Shown piece after piece: positions 1 through 8,356 of a stretch of 64,000 bases of DNA. Source of the DNA: Actinopolymorpha singaporensis (GTDB taxonomy: Bacteria > Actinomycetota > Actinomycetes > Propionibacteriales > Actinopolymorphaceae); contig NZ_LT629732.1 of NCBI RefSeq assembly GCF_900104745.1, positions 186,001 through 250,000 of the forward strand, written 5' to 3'. Each line of letters starts with the position of its first letter. The first letter of the stretch is position 1. The notes beneath the pieces are model-generated. The model was not told the DNA's origin, did no database searches, and was given only the letters and a program-made list of their open reading frames with translations. Both the position numbers and the translations under genes were made by a program.

Positions 1-33
1 TTCCAGCAGGCGAAGGCGAAGATCCTCACCTGA
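1..33 (+). CDS. Possible C-terminal end of an unidentified upstream gene (partial)
   Basis: An open frame enters from the left edge, reads FQQAKAKILT and stops at TGA (31-33). Ten residues are too few to identify a family. The next gene, on the opposite strand, ends at 68, so this would be a convergent tail-to-tail arrangement. This is weak support based only on frame and context; it could be chance. Confidence 0.25.
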   Translation, partial: FQQAKAKILT

Positions 34-67
34 CCCGGGGTGGCCAGGGGCCGGGCGATCGCCGGGA

Positions 68-1630
68 TCAGTCCGGTGAGCTTGTCTGCCGGCCGCCCCC
101 GTGCGCGTACTGGTCCGCGTTGTCGTGGGCGGGATGGGCCCGGCCGGCGGGCCCCGCCGCGAACGCCCTGAGCAGGTTGGCCGTGACAACTTCGACGAAC
201 CGCCAGGTGCGGGCCTCGAAGCGCTTGGAGTGCGACAGGGCCGGAACCCACCGCAAGGTGCCCGTGGCGAAGACTCCGGCCCCCGAGTCGTCGGTGTAGT
301 AGGAGGAGTTGGCCCAGGTACTTCGCGCCGAACCACACTGGACCGCTGAGTTGGAGAGGATCTCGATCGGCCGTGGTGTCGGATAGCTCAGGTCCAGGCG
401 GTCGGACTCCACGCCCACCAGATGGGGAAAACTTGAGCCCTTGCGCACTCCGGTCCTGACGAACAACCAGTTCTTCGGGTTGACCACGACGAAGGCGGCG
501 TCGGCCGGGAAACAGTCGTAGACCAGGCCGGTGAGTTCGCTTTCCGGCCGCGGGTCAGGTGGCAGCCGCCAGTCCTGCGTCGTGTCCGTCGGATCCCGCT
601 TCCGCATCGGGTCCTCCGAGTCGGACTTGAAGCAGACCACCAGCCGGTTCGAACCGTGCGGCGTCCCGGCGAACCGGATGTGCCGGAAAACGGCGTTCGC
701 GCCGAGGAACGCGAGGTTCGTGCCCGCGTCGCGCGCCCGGATCGCGTTGTCCCGCATCGCCTTCGACCAGTACTCGTCGTGGCCCAGACTGATGACCGCC
801 CGCGCGCCGGCGAGGAGTTTCGGCTCCGTCGCGAGTTCCACGTCGGTGATGTAGGCCAGCGGGAGGTTCATCCGCTCCGCGAACACGACCGCGGCACGCT
901 CCCCGGTCATGAACCGCGAGATGCCGGCGTCGTCGTAGGGCCGGTCGAAGCTCACCGCCCGGGACCGGTCCGCGAACCCGGTCGGTCCCTGGTAGAGGTC
1001 GTAGCCACCCCACAGGTTGTACGCCTGCCAGGTGGTGACCGCGTTGACCAGCACCACCTTCCCGCGCGTTTCGGTGGAGCGGACCGTGACCGGGACGTAG
1101 CGCTCGTACCCCGCGGTCGAGATCAGCTTGATCAGGTAGTTGCCCTCCGGCCAGCCTGTCGTCCGGACCGTCATCGACGGTTTCCACGCTGCAGCGGTCA
1201 CGGTGTTGAGCGGCCGCGTCACGACCGGATGCGCCTGCCGGTGCCCTCGCATCGCCGGAGACCGCCACACCTCCCGGCCGCCGGTGCCGCCGTACCATCC
1301 GATCCGGTACGCCACGGCCCGGAAGCCGTCGGCGGTCGTGGAGACGAAGAGCCGGAAGGACTCACCGGGCCGAACCGCGATCCGGTCGGCGTATCCCTCG
1401 ATCGCCGCATTCGGCCCCTTCTTGTCAAGCTTCCATTGCGTCGTCCCGGGCCGGGAGTTCTCGACCTCGGCCGCGGGGCGGGCTGGAGTCGGCTTCGCGG
1501 ACGCGCCACGGCCGGGTGACGGCGAGGACTTCGGGCCGGCCGCACCCGAACACCCCGCCGTCACCAGGACGAGGGCCGCCAGTGCCAGCCAGGCGACCGC
1601 ACCTCCAGTTCGCCGACACCTCGCAGCCAC
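68..1630 (-). CDS. Secreted lipoprotein with N,N-dimethylformamidase beta-subunit-like domain
   Basis: The 520-residue product begins with a lipoprotein signal: basic start, hydrophobic stretch, then the lipobox-like VTAGC with Cys at about residue 27, followed by a Ser/Pro/Ala-rich linker. The rest matches the large C-terminal domain of N,N-dimethylformamidase beta subunit (DMFA2_C type). Recognisable elements are the YRIGWYGGTGG segment near residue 108 and the HDEYWS motif in the middle. Bona fide DMFase hydrolyses dimethylformamide, but secreted actinobacterial members like this one have no proven substrate and lack the small alpha subunit nearby. It is probably anchored outside the membrane. 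It is the last gene of a minus-strand run; a 10-bp tandem repeat separates it from the arabinofuranosidase gene. Confidence 0.8.
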   Translation of the reverse strand: MAARCRRTGGAVAWLALAALVLVTAGCSGAAGPKSSPSPGRGASAKPTPARPAAEVENSRPGTTQWKLDKKGPNAAIEGYADRIAVRPGESFRLFVSTTADGFRAVAYRIGWYGGTGGREVWRSPAMRGHRQAHPVVTRPLNTVTAAAWKPSMTVRTTGWPEGNYLIKLISTAGYERYVPVTVRSTETRGKVVLVNAVTTWQAYNLWGGYDLYQGPTGFADRSRAVSFDRPYDDAGISRFMTGERAAVVFAERMNLPLAYITDVELATEPKLLAGARAVISLGHDEYWSKAMRDNAIRARDAGTNLAFLGANAVFRHIRFAGTPHGSNRLVVCFKSDSEDPMRKRDPTDTTQDWRLPPDPRPESELTGLVYDCFPADAAFVVVNPKNWLFVRTGVRKGSSFPHLVGVESDRLDLSYPTPRPIEILSNSAVQCGSARSTWANSSYYTDDSGAGVFATGTLRWVPALSHSKRFEARTWRFVEVVTANLLRAFAAGPAGRAHPAHDNADQYAHGGGRQTSSPD

Positions 1631-1720
1631 CGACGCCGCCCCCGATCACGAGTCACGATCCAAAGATCACTCATCGCGTCGATACCCATTCGGTGCGGCA
1701 CTCACCCGTCGCCCCGGCCG

Positions 1721-1790
1721 GTCCGGTCAGCCCCGGTCAGGCCCGGTCAGGCCCGACCAGGCCCAGTCAGCTCCTGTCAGGCCCAGTCGG
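1721..1790. repeat. Seven-copy 10-bp tandem repeat (consensus GCCCGGTCAG)
   Basis: Seven consecutive decamers fit the consensus GCCCGGTCAG with one to three mismatches each; five of the seven end in GTCAG. The array lies wholly between the lipoprotein gene and the GH51 gene and ends one base before the GH51 stop codon. Its function is unknown. A slippage-prone array, a protein-binding cluster or mRNA structure are all possible. Confidence 0.85.
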
Positions 1791-3350
1791 TCAGCCGACT
1801 CGTCCGGCGAGCGTGACGAACGAGTGCGGTGGCAACTCGACCGTCAACCCGACACCGAACGCACCGGCCTCCCGATCCGCCACGGTGAAGCCGTCGAACG
1901 ACGCCGGCACCACGGCGTCCGGTTCCCCGGGCCGGTTGTGGCCGTCGATCGCGGCGGCTGTGAGGATCCTGCCGGTGAGGTCGGCGACGACGCCGCCGCG
2001 CAGGTCGAAGTTGACAGTGACGGGCTCGCCGGCGTCGAGGTTCGTCAACGACACCAGCAGGTCGCCGTCCTTGACGCTGGCCGACACCGAGAGCGTCTCG
2101 AGTTCACCCCGCAGCTCGCCCTCGCCGTACGCCCGCGACGTCCCCTCCGTGGACAGGTGCACCGAAAGGTTGTGGGCGTCCTGGTGCCCCTTGTTCATCT
2201 CGAACACGTGGTAGGTCGGGGTCCGGACGAGCTGGTTCCCCTCGGTGAGCAGCATCGCCTGCAACACGTTGACCGTCTGCGCGATGTTGGCCATCACCAC
2301 CCGGCGGGCGTGCTGGTGGAAGATGTCGAACGTCACGCTGGCGACCAGCGCGTCGCGCAGGGTGTTCTGCTGGAACAGGAAGCCCGGGTTCGTTCCCGGC
2401 TCGACGTCCCACCAGGTGCCCCACTCGTCGACCACCAGGCCGACCTGTGCTCCGGAGTCGTAACAGTCCATCACCCGGGAGTGCCCGGCGAGGATCTCGT
2501 CCATCGCCCGGGCAGCGGCCAGTGTGCGGTAGTAGTCGTCCTCGGTGAAGTCGGTGGCGCTTCCCTTGGCGTGCCACGGCCCGGCCAGGGTGTAGTAGTG
2601 GAGCGAGATTCCCTGGTAGTAACCCCGCGGCCGGTTGGTGCAGCCCAGTGGGTTGAGCGCCTTCATCAGCGCCTCGGTCCAGGCGTAGTCGCGGTCGTGG
2701 GCGCCCGCGGCGATCCGGTAGAGCTTGTTGCCGGCCTGGTCGCGGCAGTACGTCGCATACCTACGGGCCAGGTCGGCGTAGTGCTCGGCTCGCATGTTGC
2801 CGCCGCAACCCCAGGCCTCGTTCCCGATTCCCCAGAACGGCACCCGCCAGGGGGCCTCGCGCCCGTTCGCCCTGCGCAGGCGAACCATCGGGTTGTCTCC
2901 GTCGCGGGTGAGGTACTCGACCCACTCGCTCATCTCGCGCACGGTGCCGCTGCCGACGTTGCCGTTGACGTACGGCTCCGCGCCGAGCAGCTCACACAGC
3001 GCCATGAACTCGTGCGTGCCGAAGTGGTTGTTCTCCTCGACGTCGCCCCAGTTGGTGTTGATCATCGTGGGGCGTTCGTCCTTGGGGCCGATGCCGTCCT
3101 TCCAGTGGTACTCGTCGGCGAAACAGCCACCCGGCCACCTCAGGTTGGGGATGTTCAGCGCACGCAGCGCCTCCACCACGTCGAGGCGAATCCCAGCCTC
3201 GTTGGGGATGTCGGAGTCCGGCCCGACGTAGAAGCCGCCGTAGATGCAACGGCCGAGGTGCTCGGCGAAGTGCCCGTACAGGTGTCTGCTGATCTGTGGC
3301 CCGGGCAGGTCGACGTTGACAACGGCGCGGGCTGTGCGTCGCGTAGGCAT
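1791..3350 (-). CDS. abfA: Alpha-L-arabinofuranosidase, GH51
   Basis: This 519-residue protein has the usual GH51 length and layout: an (alpha/beta)8 barrel followed by a C-terminal beta domain. The N-terminal stretch [15 protein letters not shown] and the [16 protein letters not shown] block are typical. The acid/base Glu sits in GNEAWGCGG and the nucleophile Glu in VVDEWGTWW. No signal peptide is visible, so it should act in the cytoplasm on imported arabino-oligosaccharides, releasing L-arabinose from non-reducing ends. No sugar transporter or arabinose catabolic gene is adjacent. The ATG start is supported by the conserved N-terminus; the ribosome-binding site is weak. Confidence 0.93.
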   Translation of the reverse strand: MPTRRTARAVVNVDLPGPQISRHLYGHFAEHLGRCIYGGFYVGPDSDIPNEAGIRLDVVEALRALNIPNLRWPGGCFADEYHWKDGIGPKDERPTMINTNWGDVEENNHFGTHEFMALCELLGAEPYVNGNVGSGTVREMSEWVEYLTRDGDNPMVRLRRANGREAPWRVPFWGIGNEAWGCGGNMRAEHYADLARRYATYCRDQAGNKLYRIAAGAHDRDYAWTEALMKALNPLGCTNRPRGYYQGISLHYYTLAGPWHAKGSATDFTEDDYYRTLAAARAMDEILAGHSRVMDCYDSGAQVGLVVDEWGTWWDVEPGTNPGFLFQQNTLRDALVASVTFDIFHQHARRVVMANIAQTVNVLQAMLLTEGNQLVRTPTYHVFEMNKGHQDAHNLSVHLSTEGTSRAYGEGELRGELETLSVSASVKDGDLLVSLTNLDAGEPVTVNFDLRGGVVADLTGRILTAAAIDGHNRPGEPDAVVPASFDGFTVADREAGAFGVGLTVELPPHSFVTLAGRVG

Positions 3351-3380
3351 GGTGCAGCCTATCGACGGGCCATCCGGCGG

Positions 3381-4417
3381 CTAGCCCTCCGTCGTGGCCG
3401 TGTCCGGCACCGCCGAACCCTCCGGCACCGCAAGGAACTCGATCACCGCCATCGCCAGCGCGACCGCGACGGCGAGCCACCAGACGACCACGGCCGTCGG
3501 CTCGTTCCACAGCACGAAGATCAGGGCGGCCACGACGACGGCGGCGATCCGGGCCACCGTGCGGTAGGCGTACACCCAAGGCCCCACCGGCCCGGTGCGC
3601 AGTCCGATCGACTCCGACTTGCTGCCGCCGGCCAGTCCGAGGCCGGCAGCGACCAGCATCCGGCGATGGCCGCGGGCGAGGAAGACACCGAGTCCGAGGA
3701 ACACCACCGCCAGCACGGGCAACGCGACCCCCAGGCGGTTGAGCAGCGTGTAGCCCCGCTGCGCCTTGACGAGCTGTTTGCTCTGGGCCACCGGGATGCT
3801 CGGGTTGATGTTCGGAAGCTGGTTGACGATGGTCAGTCCACGGCTGGCCAGATCCTTCTTCGCCACGTCGATGAACGGCCCGAGTTGCAGGTTCACCGTG
3901 CTGCCCGACACGACCACCGCCTTCGACTGACCGACAGGACCTTCACCATCTGCTGGTGCGCGGTCGTGTTCACCTGCACCCACACGTGCGCGAACTGGTC
4001 ACTGCGTACGACGTCGTGGAGCCGGGACCGCACGAAACCGTGGATGCCGTCCGTCATCGGACCGACCAGCGCCTTCAGCCGATCGGCGACCAGCGGCGGG
4101 AAACCGGCGCGAGAGGTCAACGCGCTGACCGCCTGACCGATCAGCCGGTCGACCTGGAGCGGGGGGAAGATCGCATCGGTCGCCTTGGTCGCGACCGTGT
4201 TCTGGGCGGCTGGTTCCCTCGCCAGCGGGGCAACGGTCTGGATGTACCTCTGCGTGTCGGTGACCTCGGTCCTGACCCAGGCCCCTGCCACCGCTATCGG
4301 TGCGAGCAGGCTGCCCAGCACCACCAGGACGACGGCCACCGGCCCATCGCAACCTCCGGCCGCCACGGCCACCAGGACAGACGACCGCACGCGCGCTTCC
4401 CCGTCGGCGACTTCCAT
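3381..4417 (-). pseudogene. Conserved actinobacterial membrane protein, split by a frameshift
   Basis: Two overlapping minus-strand frames carry the two halves of one protein. The upstream half (4417 down to about 3940) has a membrane segment (VVLVVLGSLLAPIAVAGAWV), then the TDTQRYIQTVAPLA stretch and ends with TAHQQMVKVL. The downstream half continues in another frame with SKAVVVSGSTVNLQLGPFID and two more membrane helices near the C-terminus. Homologous actinobacterial membrane proteins run through this junction uninterrupted. A one- or two-base indel around 3930-3945 would restore a single product of about 340 residues. It may be a real pseudogene or a sequencing error. Function of the family is not known. 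Confidence 0.7.
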
Positions 4418-4548
4418 CTTCCGCGCCCGACGGCCCGGGTGAGCAGAGCCGAAGGTCCGTCAGCGGGCCGCCGCCCAGCGGGCAGGGTCACGAGGAACGC
4501 CACCACCTCGGCCGGCTGGACCTCGCATACCTCGTCAACCTCGCATTG

Positions 4549-5115
4549 TCAGCGAGCGACGGCGAGCTCGGCGCTGTCGGCCGGTCGGAGCAACTTCGCC
4601 AGCGTCGGCGCCTCGGTGCGCAGCCACTCCTCCACCATGGACGCCGGGTCGGCGAGGACACCCTCCTCGACCGCGAAGGCTCGGGTGGGTGTGCTCGCCC
4701 CCAACTCCACCAACAGCGGCCGCAGGTGGACGTCGGCGACCAGCCGGTGGATCGGGGCACCTGCCACCGTCACCGGCACCGCCGCCACCCCGCTCAGCGC
4801 GCCACCGCCGAGGCGGTCGAGGAACGACTTGAGCAGTCCGGTGTAGCTCGCCTTGTAGACGGGTGTGGCGACCGCCAGCACCGAGGCGGAGGTAACTGTC
4901 GTCAACGCTTCGTCGACCGCCGGGCCGCCGTCGAGGACCGCACCGCCGAACTCCGCCAGGTCGATCACCCCAAGGGCGGCGGCGGGCAGTCCGAGGGAGT
5001 CCACCAGCCGCGAGGCGAGGTACTCGGTCAGCTCGCGAGTACGGGAGTTCCTGCGTGGGTTGCCGACCAGGGCGACCACGGACGCGGCCGTGTCGGCGAC
5101 GGGCGAGGGTGTCAC
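4549..5115 (-). CDS. NAD(P)H-dependent FMN reductase (SsuE/MsuE-like flavodoxin fold)
   Basis: The 188-residue protein starts its fold with VVALVGNPRRNSRTREL, the phosphate-binding loop of the NADPH-dependent FMN reductase family. It later has TPVYKASYTGLLKSFLD, the flavin-contact loop of SsuE-type enzymes. Such proteins supply reduced FMN to two-component monooxygenases. It is transcribed divergently from the SsuA/C/B-monooxygenase operon that starts at 5564 and probably shares its control region, which fits a role in organosulfur cleavage. A second, unrelated flavin reductase ends that operon, so the two may serve different oxygenases or be redundant. The ATG at 5115 is the first in frame. 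Confidence 0.88.
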   Translation of the reverse strand: MTPSPVADTAASVVALVGNPRRNSRTRELTEYLASRLVDSLGLPAAALGVIDLAEFGGAVLDGGPAVDEALTTVTSASVLAVATPVYKASYTGLLKSFLDRLGGGALSGVAAVPVTVAGAPIHRLVADVHLRPLLVELGASTPTRAFAVEEGVLADPASMVEEWLRTEAPTLAKLLRPADSAELAVAR

Positions 5116-5206
5116 GAGTCCTCCATGGGTCTCGGTACGAGAACAGTCGTCTCAGCTTTCGGATACCATAGTAATCCAGTAGGAATTAGTCGCTATGGTG
5201 ATTGTC
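5116..5206. promoter_or_regulatory. AT-rich control region with nested inverted repeats before the sulfur operon
   Basis: Between the divergent FMN reductase gene and the leader peptide lies one of the few AT-rich patches in the window. It holds an inverted repeat, ACCATAG (5165-5171) with CTATGGT (5193-5199), spaced by 21 bases. An inner imperfect pair, TAATCC and GGAATTA, is centred near 5179. The right arm also resembles a -10 box (TATGGT), seven bases before the leader ATG, which suggests a nearly leaderless transcript. A regulator of sulfur assimilation could bind here; that is inference. Confidence 0.5.
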
Positions 5207-5281
5207 ATGTGGGCAGCGCTCCTCCTCACCCAACGGCGTGAGATCGACCTGATGCACGTCGCCAGCGCGACCTGTCGCTGA
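5207..5281 (+). CDS. Cysteine-type leader peptide of the sulfur operon (24 codons)
   Basis: A 24-codon frame reads MWAALLLTQRREIDLMHVAS then ATCR and a stop. It fits the pattern of the short putative leader peptides found before sulfur-assimilation genes in streptomycetes and relatives (an RR-x-IDL-x-x-V-A-S-A core and a Cys near the end). The single Cys codon, second to last, is TGT, a rarely used codon in DNA this rich in GC. The established idea for the class is that ribosome stalling at Cys under sulfur starvation changes expression of the genes behind it. Here these are the SsuA/C/B-like transporter and the monooxygenase. No strong Shine-Dalgarno precedes it, in keeping with leaderless translation. 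Confidence 0.75.
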   Translation: MWAALLLTQRREIDLMHVASATCR

Positions 5282-5290
5282 CGTCCGGAC

Positions 5291-5310
5291 GGGTTCGTTC
5301 GGCGGAACCC
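5291..5310 (+). promoter_or_regulatory. Hairpin in the leader downstream of the leader-peptide stop
   Basis: GGGTTC (5291-5296) pairs with GAACCC (5305-5310) across an eight-base loop, ten bases after the leader stop codon. It could be part of an attenuation or anti-attenuation structure, but no U-run follows. The remaining 250 bases before the first structural gene contain further GC-rich stems that I could not resolve by eye. Confidence 0.4.
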
Positions 5311-5563
5311 CTCTCCCGCACCATCGCGCACCACCTCACCAGTCGTCCGGCGTCCGTCCGCCACCGCGATCTCGGCTGCGGAGGCCGGTCACCCCTGTCC
5401 CGGCTGACCGAACCGGACGGCTCACCCAGCAAGCCACAACCCAGCTGGGCGGAACCGGCTGGGCGAAGCCGGCGCCAGCTCGTTCCATCACCTCGCACCG
5501 ACGGCCGGTCGTGAAGCCATGCCCGCGACCGCGCCGGATCCCCACACCGCAAGGAGTCTCGTG

Positions 5564-6673
5564 ATGTCCACGCCAGTTCCGCGTGCGCGCCGCACATTGC
5601 GCGCAGGTCTTGCCCTGCTCACCGGCCTCGTCCTGCTGACCGGATGCGGGTTGAGCAAGGCCGACTCGAACGGTTCGGAAGGTACGAACGGATCCGGGGG
5701 CGGGGCCGGTGACAGGAAGCTGGCCCTGAACGCCCCGCTGCCGACGACCGTGCCGAAGGGAACGACGCTCACCATCGGCGATCCGGCCACCCAGAAGGCC
5801 CTGGAGCTGTCCGGACAGATCGACAAGCTGCCGTTCAAGGCGAAGTGGGCCAACCTCAGCGGTGGCCCGCAGACCACCGAGGCCTTCCGCGCCGGCGCCC
5901 TCGACATCGGCTCCGTCGCGGACATCCCGCCGATCCACGCGACCTGGACCGGACTGCACGTGCGAATCGTCGCGGCGAAGTTCCGCGTGGACCCCCTTAA
6001 TCACCCGATCTACCAGCTGGGCATCGCTCCCGGGGTGAAGGTGCGGTCGCTGGCAGACCTGCGTGGAAAGCGGATCGCCTACAGCCCCGGACAGGCACAG
6101 GGTGCGCTGGTCCTGCGGGTTCTGCAGAAGGCCGGGCTGAAGAAGTCCGACGTGACCTTGGTGGAGCTGCCGAGTACCGGCGACGTCTACCCCAACGCCC
6201 TCGCCGGCAGGCAGGTCGACGTCGCGCCGATCGGCGGCGTGGCCATCAACCGGTACCTCGGCAAGTACGGCAAGGACGGCGGCAGCACGATCCCGCACGG
6301 CCTGCGCGACGACCCCAGCCACCTCTACACCCAGGTGGCCACCCTGGAGGACCCGGCGAAGGCGGCGGCGATCCGTGCGTACGTGCAGTACTGGGCCCGC
6401 GCCCAGCTCTGGATCGACAGGCATCCGCAGGAGTGGATCGACGGCTACTACGTGAAGGACCAGGGCCTCACCGAGGAGGACGGGCGGTGGCTGGTCAAGG
6501 TGTCAGGCCATCCCGACATCCCCGCCGACTGGTCCGACGCGATCGCCCGCCAGCAACAGACCGTCGATCTGCTCGCCCGCGAGACCGACAAGCCGAAGTT
6601 GACAGCGGCGGACCTCTTCGACCGGCGGTTCGCCCCGGTCGCCGCCGACGCCATCCGGAACGAAGCGCCATGA
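5564..6673 (+). CDS. Sulfonate/organosulfur ABC transporter substrate-binding lipoprotein (SsuA-like)
   Basis: The 369-residue protein has a lipoprotein signal ending in LLTGC (Cys about residue 28) and a Gly/Ser-rich linker. It then has the SsuA/TauA-type periplasmic fold, including LTIGDPA, GALDIGSVADIPPIHA and LADLRGKRIAYSPG. It should capture an alkanesulfonate or related organosulfur compound outside the membrane and pass it to the permease. I chose the ATG at 5564 because AAGGAG lies seven bases upstream (5551-5556) and the signal peptide then starts cleanly; an in-frame ATG at 5519 has no such site. It is the first structural gene of a five-gene operon behind a leader peptide. The true ligand cannot be told from sequence. 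Confidence 0.9.
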   Translation: MSTPVPRARRTLRAGLALLTGLVLLTGCGLSKADSNGSEGTNGSGGGAGDRKLALNAPLPTTVPKGTTLTIGDPATQKALELSGQIDKLPFKAKWANLSGGPQTTEAFRAGALDIGSVADIPPIHATWTGLHVRIVAAKFRVDPLNHPIYQLGIAPGVKVRSLADLRGKRIAYSPGQAQGALVLRVLQKAGLKKSDVTLVELPSTGDVYPNALAGRQVDVAPIGGVAINRYLGKYGKDGGSTIPHGLRDDPSHLYTQVATLEDPAKAAAIRAYVQYWARAQLWIDRHPQEWIDGYYVKDQGLTEEDGRWLVKVSGHPDIPADWSDAIARQQQTVDLLARETDKPKLTAADLFDRRFAPVAADAIRNEAP

Positions 6674-6698
6674 CACTCGTGAGAGGGCTGACCAACCG

Positions 6699-7541
6699 AT
6701 GACCACCACCGCACCGCCCGTCCGGATACCGGCGCGGGCCACCACCACCGCACCGGTCCGGCGTGCCCGCCGGCTGGGTCCGGGACGGCCCATCCGGTTC
6801 GGCTCCGCCATCGGTCCCCTGCTGCTGCTCGCCCTGTGGTCGGCCGGATCGGCGACCGGCCTGATCGATCCGCGGATCCTGTCCGCTCCCTGGACCGTGG
6901 TCGCCACCACCATCGACCTGGTGAACGACGGCCGGCTGCCGGCCAACCTGGCCGTCTCCGCCCAGCGGGCCTTCCTCGGTCTGGCGATCGGAATCGGGGT
7001 CGGCACCGTACTCGCCCTCGCCTCCGGCCTGAACCGGCTGGGCGAGGCACTGATCGACGGACCGATCCAGATCAAGCGCGCGATACCTTCGCTGGCCTTG
7101 CTCCCGCTGCTGATCCTGTGGTTCGGGATCGGGGAGACGATGAAGGTCGTCACCATCACCCTCGGCGTGCTCGTCCCGGTCTACATCCACACCCACAACG
7201 GCCTGCGCACCATCGACAGCAGGTACGTCGAGCTCGCCCAGACCGTCGGTCTTCGCCGCTCGGAGTTCATCCGCCGAGTGGTCCTCCCCGGTGCGCTCCC
7301 GGGCTTCCTGCTCGGGCTGCGCTTCGCCGTGGTCGGGGCCTGGCTGGCCCTCGTGGTCGTGGAGCAGATCAACGCCACCAGCGGAATTGGCTACATGATG
7401 GAGCTGGCCCGCACCTACGGCCAGACCGACATCATCGTCGTCGGCCTGGTGGTCTACGGAATCCTCGGGCTGGCTTCCGACGGCGCCGTCCGACTCGTGC
7501 AGAGGAAGGCGCTGACATGGCGACGTACGCTGGCCGACTGA
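6699..7541 (+). CDS. ABC transporter permease, SsuC/TauC type
   Basis: The 280-residue inner-membrane protein has about six hydrophobic segments and the BPD_transp_1 loop that contacts the ATPase (ELAQTVGLRRSEFIRRVVLPGALPGF, near residues 178-203). An Arg/Ala-rich N-terminus precedes the first helix. It would form the channel for the binding protein encoded just upstream (25-base gap). Its 3' end overlaps the ATPase gene by 25 bases. GAGAGGG at 6681-6687 may be its ribosome-binding site, though the spacing is a little long. Confidence 0.92.
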   Translation: MTTTAPPVRIPARATTTAPVRRARRLGPGRPIRFGSAIGPLLLLALWSAGSATGLIDPRILSAPWTVVATTIDLVNDGRLPANLAVSAQRAFLGLAIGIGVGTVLALASGLNRLGEALIDGPIQIKRAIPSLALLPLLILWFGIGETMKVVTITLGVLVPVYIHTHNGLRTIDSRYVELAQTVGLRRSEFIRRVVLPGALPGFLLGLRFAVVGAWLALVVVEQINATSGIGYMMELARTYGQTDIIVVGLVVYGILGLASDGAVRLVQRKALTWRRTLAD

Positions 7542-8356
7542 CCGATCACGTGACAGCCGAACGGCAACCGAGGACCGTCGGGCCCGCGACGACCGCCGGA
7601 CCCGCGGTGGCCGTCCGCTCCCTCGTCCGGAGGTTCGGGCAGCGGCTCGTCCTCGACCACCTGGACCTGGCGATCGAGCCGGGAGAGTTCGTCGCCCTGC
7701 TGGGTCGCAGCGGCTCGGGCAAGAGCACGCTGCTCCGCGCGCTGGCCGGACTCGACCACGACGTGGAGGGCACCGGACTCGTCGAGGTGCCGCGTAACGT
7801 CTCGGTGGTCTTCCAGGACTCCCGGCTGCTGCCGTGGCAACGCGTGCTTGACAACGTGACGCTCGGCCTGTCCGGAGCGGGAACGACGGACAGGGGCCGG
7901 GAGAGCCTTGCCGAGGTCGGGCTGGCCGGCCGGGAGCAGGCCTGGCCGAACCAGCTGTCCGGCGGCGAACAACAGCGCGTCGCGCTGGCCCGCTCGCTGG
8001 TCCGTGAGCCGGAGCTGCTCCTCGCCGACGAACCGTTCGGCAGCCTGGACGCGCTCACCCGGATCCGCATGCACGGACTGCTCCGCCAGCTGTGCGAGCG
8101 GCACCGTCCGGCGGTGCTGCTGGTCACCCACGACGTCGACGAGGCGATCGCCCTCGCGGACCGGGTGCTGGTGCTCACCGACGGCCGGGTCGACACCGAG
8201 GTCGAGGTGACGATCGACCCGCCGCGCGACCCGTCCGACCCGCGCTTCGCCGCACTCCGTTCCCGGCTCCTCGCCCACCTGGGCATTGTCAACGGTGGCT
8301 TGCAGCCCACCGGACCCGACCTTGTGTCCCGTCGACCCGAAGAGGTCTCCCGATGA
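7517..8356 (+). CDS. ABC transporter ATP-binding protein, SsuB type
   Basis: The 279-residue ATPase shows the Walker A loop GRSGSGKST, a Q-loop in VVFQDSRLLPW, the signature LSGGEQQRVALARSL, Walker B LLLADEPFG and the switch His in LLVTHDVDEA. All are as expected for the SsuB/TauB nitrate-sulfonate family. I chose the ATG at 7517 (MATYAGRLTD) within the end of the permease gene; longer frames upstream are antisense or alternate-frame artefacts. The overlap indicates coupled translation with the permease. Its stop overlaps the next gene start by four bases. Confidence 0.93.
   Translation: MATYAGRLTDHVTAERQPRTVGPATTAGPAVAVRSLVRRFGQRLVLDHLDLAIEPGEFVALLGRSGSGKSTLLRALAGLDHDVEGTGLVEVPRNVSVVFQDSRLLPWQRVLDNVTLGLSGAGTTDRGRESLAEVGLAGREQAWPNQLSGGEQQRVALARSLVREPELLLADEPFGSLDALTRIRMHGLLRQLCERHRPAVLLVTHDVDEAIALADRVLVLTDGRVDTEVEVTIDPPRDPSDPRFAALRSRLLAHLGIVNGGLQPTGPDLVSRRPEEVSR

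Noticed and set aside
1140-4136. Long plus-strand frame of 998 codons
   Set aside because: It lies antisense to the GH51 gene and the membrane protein, shows Arg/Pro/His-biased composition and no family features, and is a product of the GC codon pattern.
5152-5364. Minus-strand 70-codon frame opposite the leader peptide
   Set aside because: It overlaps the promoter/leader region, has no ribosome-binding site and no recognisable content.
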